This document shows positions 33,189 through 35,000 of a DNA stretch of 35,000 nucleotides, one piece after another. The notes beneath the pieces are model-generated. The model did not search any database and was not told the DNA's origin. It worked only from the letters and a program-made list of their open reading frames with translations. The stretch is from assembly GCA_033725935.1 (NCBI GenBank), contig MU867060.1, forward strand, positions 922,670 through 957,669, read 5' to 3'. How positions within the stretch are numbered: the first letter of the stretch is position 1; each line of letters starts with the position of its first letter. A program made the position numbers and the translations under genes. The DNA comes from Cladorrhinum sp. PSN259. Taxonomy: Eukaryota > Ascomycota > Sordariomycetes > Sordariales > Podosporaceae.

Positions 33189-35000
33189 ATGAAAGGTTCC
33201 GAAGCAGGAAAAATGCATTTGTTCCCTGAGTTGTTGGTTGTCCTCTTCATCGGCCAAACCTTGGCCGCCCCGGCAGTTACTGGTCTACCATACTCCAAGA
33301 CGAAGGCCCTTCGTGAGGTTGGATGTGTTTGTATCAACAATGGATTAGACTGCGATTGGGCCTGCGATCGGGGACTCGACTGCGTACCTAGCATGGACGG
33401 ACTTTACGACTCGCCCCATCTCAACGCTCAGAATCCTTCAAACTCAAAGTTCGGCCATTATCCGGAATGTTGTTGGCCGGAGATTTCAGGAGCCGGTAAA
33501 TGCTCGACAGAGGACCAGGCGGAGTGTGCTCTCACCGCTGTGGTCAACTCTCGGCATGCTCACAGCTTGAAGTTCGGCAACTTTCCAGAGTGTTGTTGGT
33601 CGAATTCTGGATCTGAACCATGCTCCCCCGAGAACCAACCCGCCTGCATACCGTGGACGGACAGCGTTGACCCTCACAACTTCAAGTTCGGCGAGTTTCC
33701 AGTATGCTGTTGGAGTCCTGAGGCTGCAGGCGGTGAATGTAACCCAGAGGCACAGAGTATTTGTTCTGAGATAGTCCCTCACGACCAGGTCGAGAGCGCC
33801 GGTGATCCAGCTGATGACCGGGCCCAACTTGAGCCCCGTCAAGCATCACCAACAGCAACAATCACCATCGTTCGCCCCGTGGATACAACTTTAGCAACGA
33901 CAACAATAACACTCACCAAAAACTCAGAGGTGTCCGTTGCTCCCTCGGCAGTAATCGCCATCCCTTCCACTGTGACCGTTCCCCAGGTCGTCCTGGTATC
34001 TCCGACAGCGACCCCTATTCCCATCGGCAACTTCACTGTCTCCACCGGCAACTTCACGGTCTTTCTGAACGCTACAGCACCATCATCGAGCGTTTTCTTC
34101 ACGGCCCCGCCCTCCCAGGTTTCCCTCACCATCGAAGTCACTTTCACACCCATCATTCTCTCCACCATCACCGCCTCCCCAGCACCCATCATCCTCTCCA
34201 CCGTAACCCTCAACCCGGGGCCGGCAACGGCAACGGTAGACGGCCAACCTTTTGGTACAGTCAGCACCATCCCATTCCAAATCCCTGGCTCACCCGTGAC
34301 GGTTGCCCCCAATCCAGCCGTTGGTCCCTCCTTCTCAACCATAACCCTGCCTTCAATCCCGGCCACGACAATAACTATCACCCTTCCCACGGCACGAACC
34401 GTCACGATGAACAACGGATTGACCGTCAACTCAGTTTTTTCAACAGCAATCATCACTCCGGCCACATCAACCATCACCCTCCCCACCGTCACCGTAACAC
34501 TCAACAACACACCCATAACAGCACCCGCCTCCAATAGTCCCGTGACAATCACCTGGTCGCCTATCTTACCTACCTCACCTGTTCCCGTAACAGTCACTTT
34601 GACCCCCTCAATGATCCCCCTGGCAGCATCAACTATCACTTTATTCCCCATTAGCAGCATATCCACTACACTCCTCCAAGCCCCTCCCCTAGCTTCAATT
34701 CCCTTCGGGACCGCTTCCACATTCTGGGTCCCCGCACCAACGTCTCCTGCGATGTCGGGACAAGGACGGACGATCACCCTTCTGCAAACAGTACCCTACT
34801 TTACTGCCGGAGCGAACGGAGCCGGCAGTCAGACGGCGGGTTACGAAACTGTTACCAGTTTGGTTGTCATTCCCGATGGAATACAGACCGGCGGCGCAAT
34901 AACGCAGAGCCCGTGGGCTTGGGGACAGGGGACCGATACCGTCTTGCCTGTTTTGACTGACTCTTGGACTGAACCTGCGTCGAGTGTGCCTGTCGTTCAG
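33189..35000 (+). CDS. Secreted cysteine-repeat protein with Ser/Thr-rich stalk, cut by window end
   Basis: The frame is open for 604 codons from ATG 33189 to the last base, so the C-terminus is missing. A second ATG at residue 9 (33213) also has a good context and would give a tidier signal peptide, MHLFPELLVVLFIGQTLA, with likely cleavage before APAVTG. The mature N-terminus holds a cysteine cluster (GCVCINNGLDCDWACDRG), then three repeats beginning at residues 87, 128 and 166: KFGHYPECCW, KFGNFPECCW, KFGEFPVCCW, each followed by two further cysteines. From about residue 230 on the protein is rich in Thr, Ser, Pro and Val, with recurring TITLP and TVTL runs and several N-glycosylation sites (NFT, NAT, NNT). 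This layout suggests a cell-wall or GPI-anchored surface protein, but the anchor region is not in the window. The family is not recognised. Confidence 0.82.
   Translation, partial: MKGSEAGKMHLFPELLVVLFIGQTLAAPAVTGLPYSKTKALREVGCVCINNGLDCDWACDRGLDCVPSMDGLYDSPHLNAQNPSNSKFGHYPECCWPEISGAGKCSTEDQAECALTAVVNSRHAHSLKFGNFPECCWSNSGSEPCSPENQPACIPWTDSVDPHNFKFGEFPVCCWSPEAAGGECNPEAQSICSEIVPHDQVESAGDPADDRAQLEPRQASPTATITIVRPVDTTLATTTITLTKNSEVSVAPSAVIAIPSTVTVPQVVLVSPTATPIPIGNFTVSTGNFTVFLNATAPSSSVFFTAPPSQVSLTIEVTFTPIILSTITASPAPIILSTVTLNPGPATATVDGQPFGTVSTIPFQIPGSPVTVAPNPAVGPSFSTITLPSIPATTITITLPTARTVTMNNGLTVNSVFSTAIITPATSTITLPTVTVTLNNTPITAPASNSPVTITWSPILPTSPVPVTVTLTPSMIPLAASTITLFPISSISTTLLQAPPLASIPFGTASTFWVPAPTSPAMSGQGRTITLLQTVPYFTAGANGAGSQTAGYETVTSLVVIPDGIQTGGAITQSPWAWGQGTDTVLPVLTDSWTEPASSVPVVQ

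Noticed and set aside
33839..34777. A 312-codon minus-strand open frame, rich in Val, Gly and Thr
   Set aside because: It is antisense to the long plus-strand frame of the secreted protein, whose signal peptide, cysteine repeats and Thr-rich stalk are coherent. The regular codons of that stalk keep the opposite strand open.

Overview
This looks like a stretch of a filamentous ascomycete chromosome, most likely a Sordariomycete. The genes carry short GT-AG introns (57 to 195 bp) with CTAAC, CTGAC or TACTAAC branch sites. A single 5S rRNA gene stands alone between protein genes, as is usual in these fungi. The repeats show C-to-T changes at CpA (G-to-A at TpG), the mark of repeat-induced point mutation (RIP). 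No bacterial or viral genes were seen. The exact species cannot be read from the window.

Layout. 1-3150: no supported gene. 3151-5328 (-): a 700-residue polytopic membrane protein of unknown function. 6716-9932 (-): a KAP120/importin-11 type karyopherin. 10512-12401 (-): a 3-hydroxyacyl-CoA dehydrogenase-like Rossmann enzyme fused to a YWTD-type beta-propeller. 13130-14740 (+): the peroxisomal RING ubiquitin ligase PEX2, divergent from the fusion enzyme. 14993-15112 (-): 5S rRNA. 15853-19149 (+): a GH47 EDEM-type ER mannosidase-like protein with a C-terminal protease-associated domain. 19361-20707: a large imperfect inverted repeat, described below. 21690-22538 (-): adenine phosphoribosyltransferase. 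22539-28521: about 6 kb with no convincing gene. 28522-29953 (-): a SET-domain protein. 32081-32152 (-): tRNA-Glu(CUC). 33189 to the window end (+): a secreted protein, cut by the edge, with three cysteine-rich repeats and a long Ser/Thr-rich stalk.

The most notable structure is the inverted repeat at 19361-20707. Two arms of roughly 600 bp or more face each other around a spacer of about 70 bp. Each arm carries a decayed copy of the same two-exon coding fragment, reading outward. The arms differ largely by RIP-type transitions, and each copy has its own stop that a single such change explains. The right arm also holds an extra segment of about 135 bp with a hairpin core. Transcribed through, this locus would give a long double-stranded RNA hairpin. 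Whether it is only a RIP-killed duplication or a source of small RNAs cannot be decided from sequence alone.

The genes do not form one pathway. The only functional link suggested by position is the divergent pair of an acyl-CoA dehydrogenase-like enzyme and PEX2, which share a 728-bp promoter holding one CCTCGG core, the fatty-acid-response motif known from Aspergillus FarA/FarB. Introns were placed by eye from splice signals and frame continuity, without transcript support.
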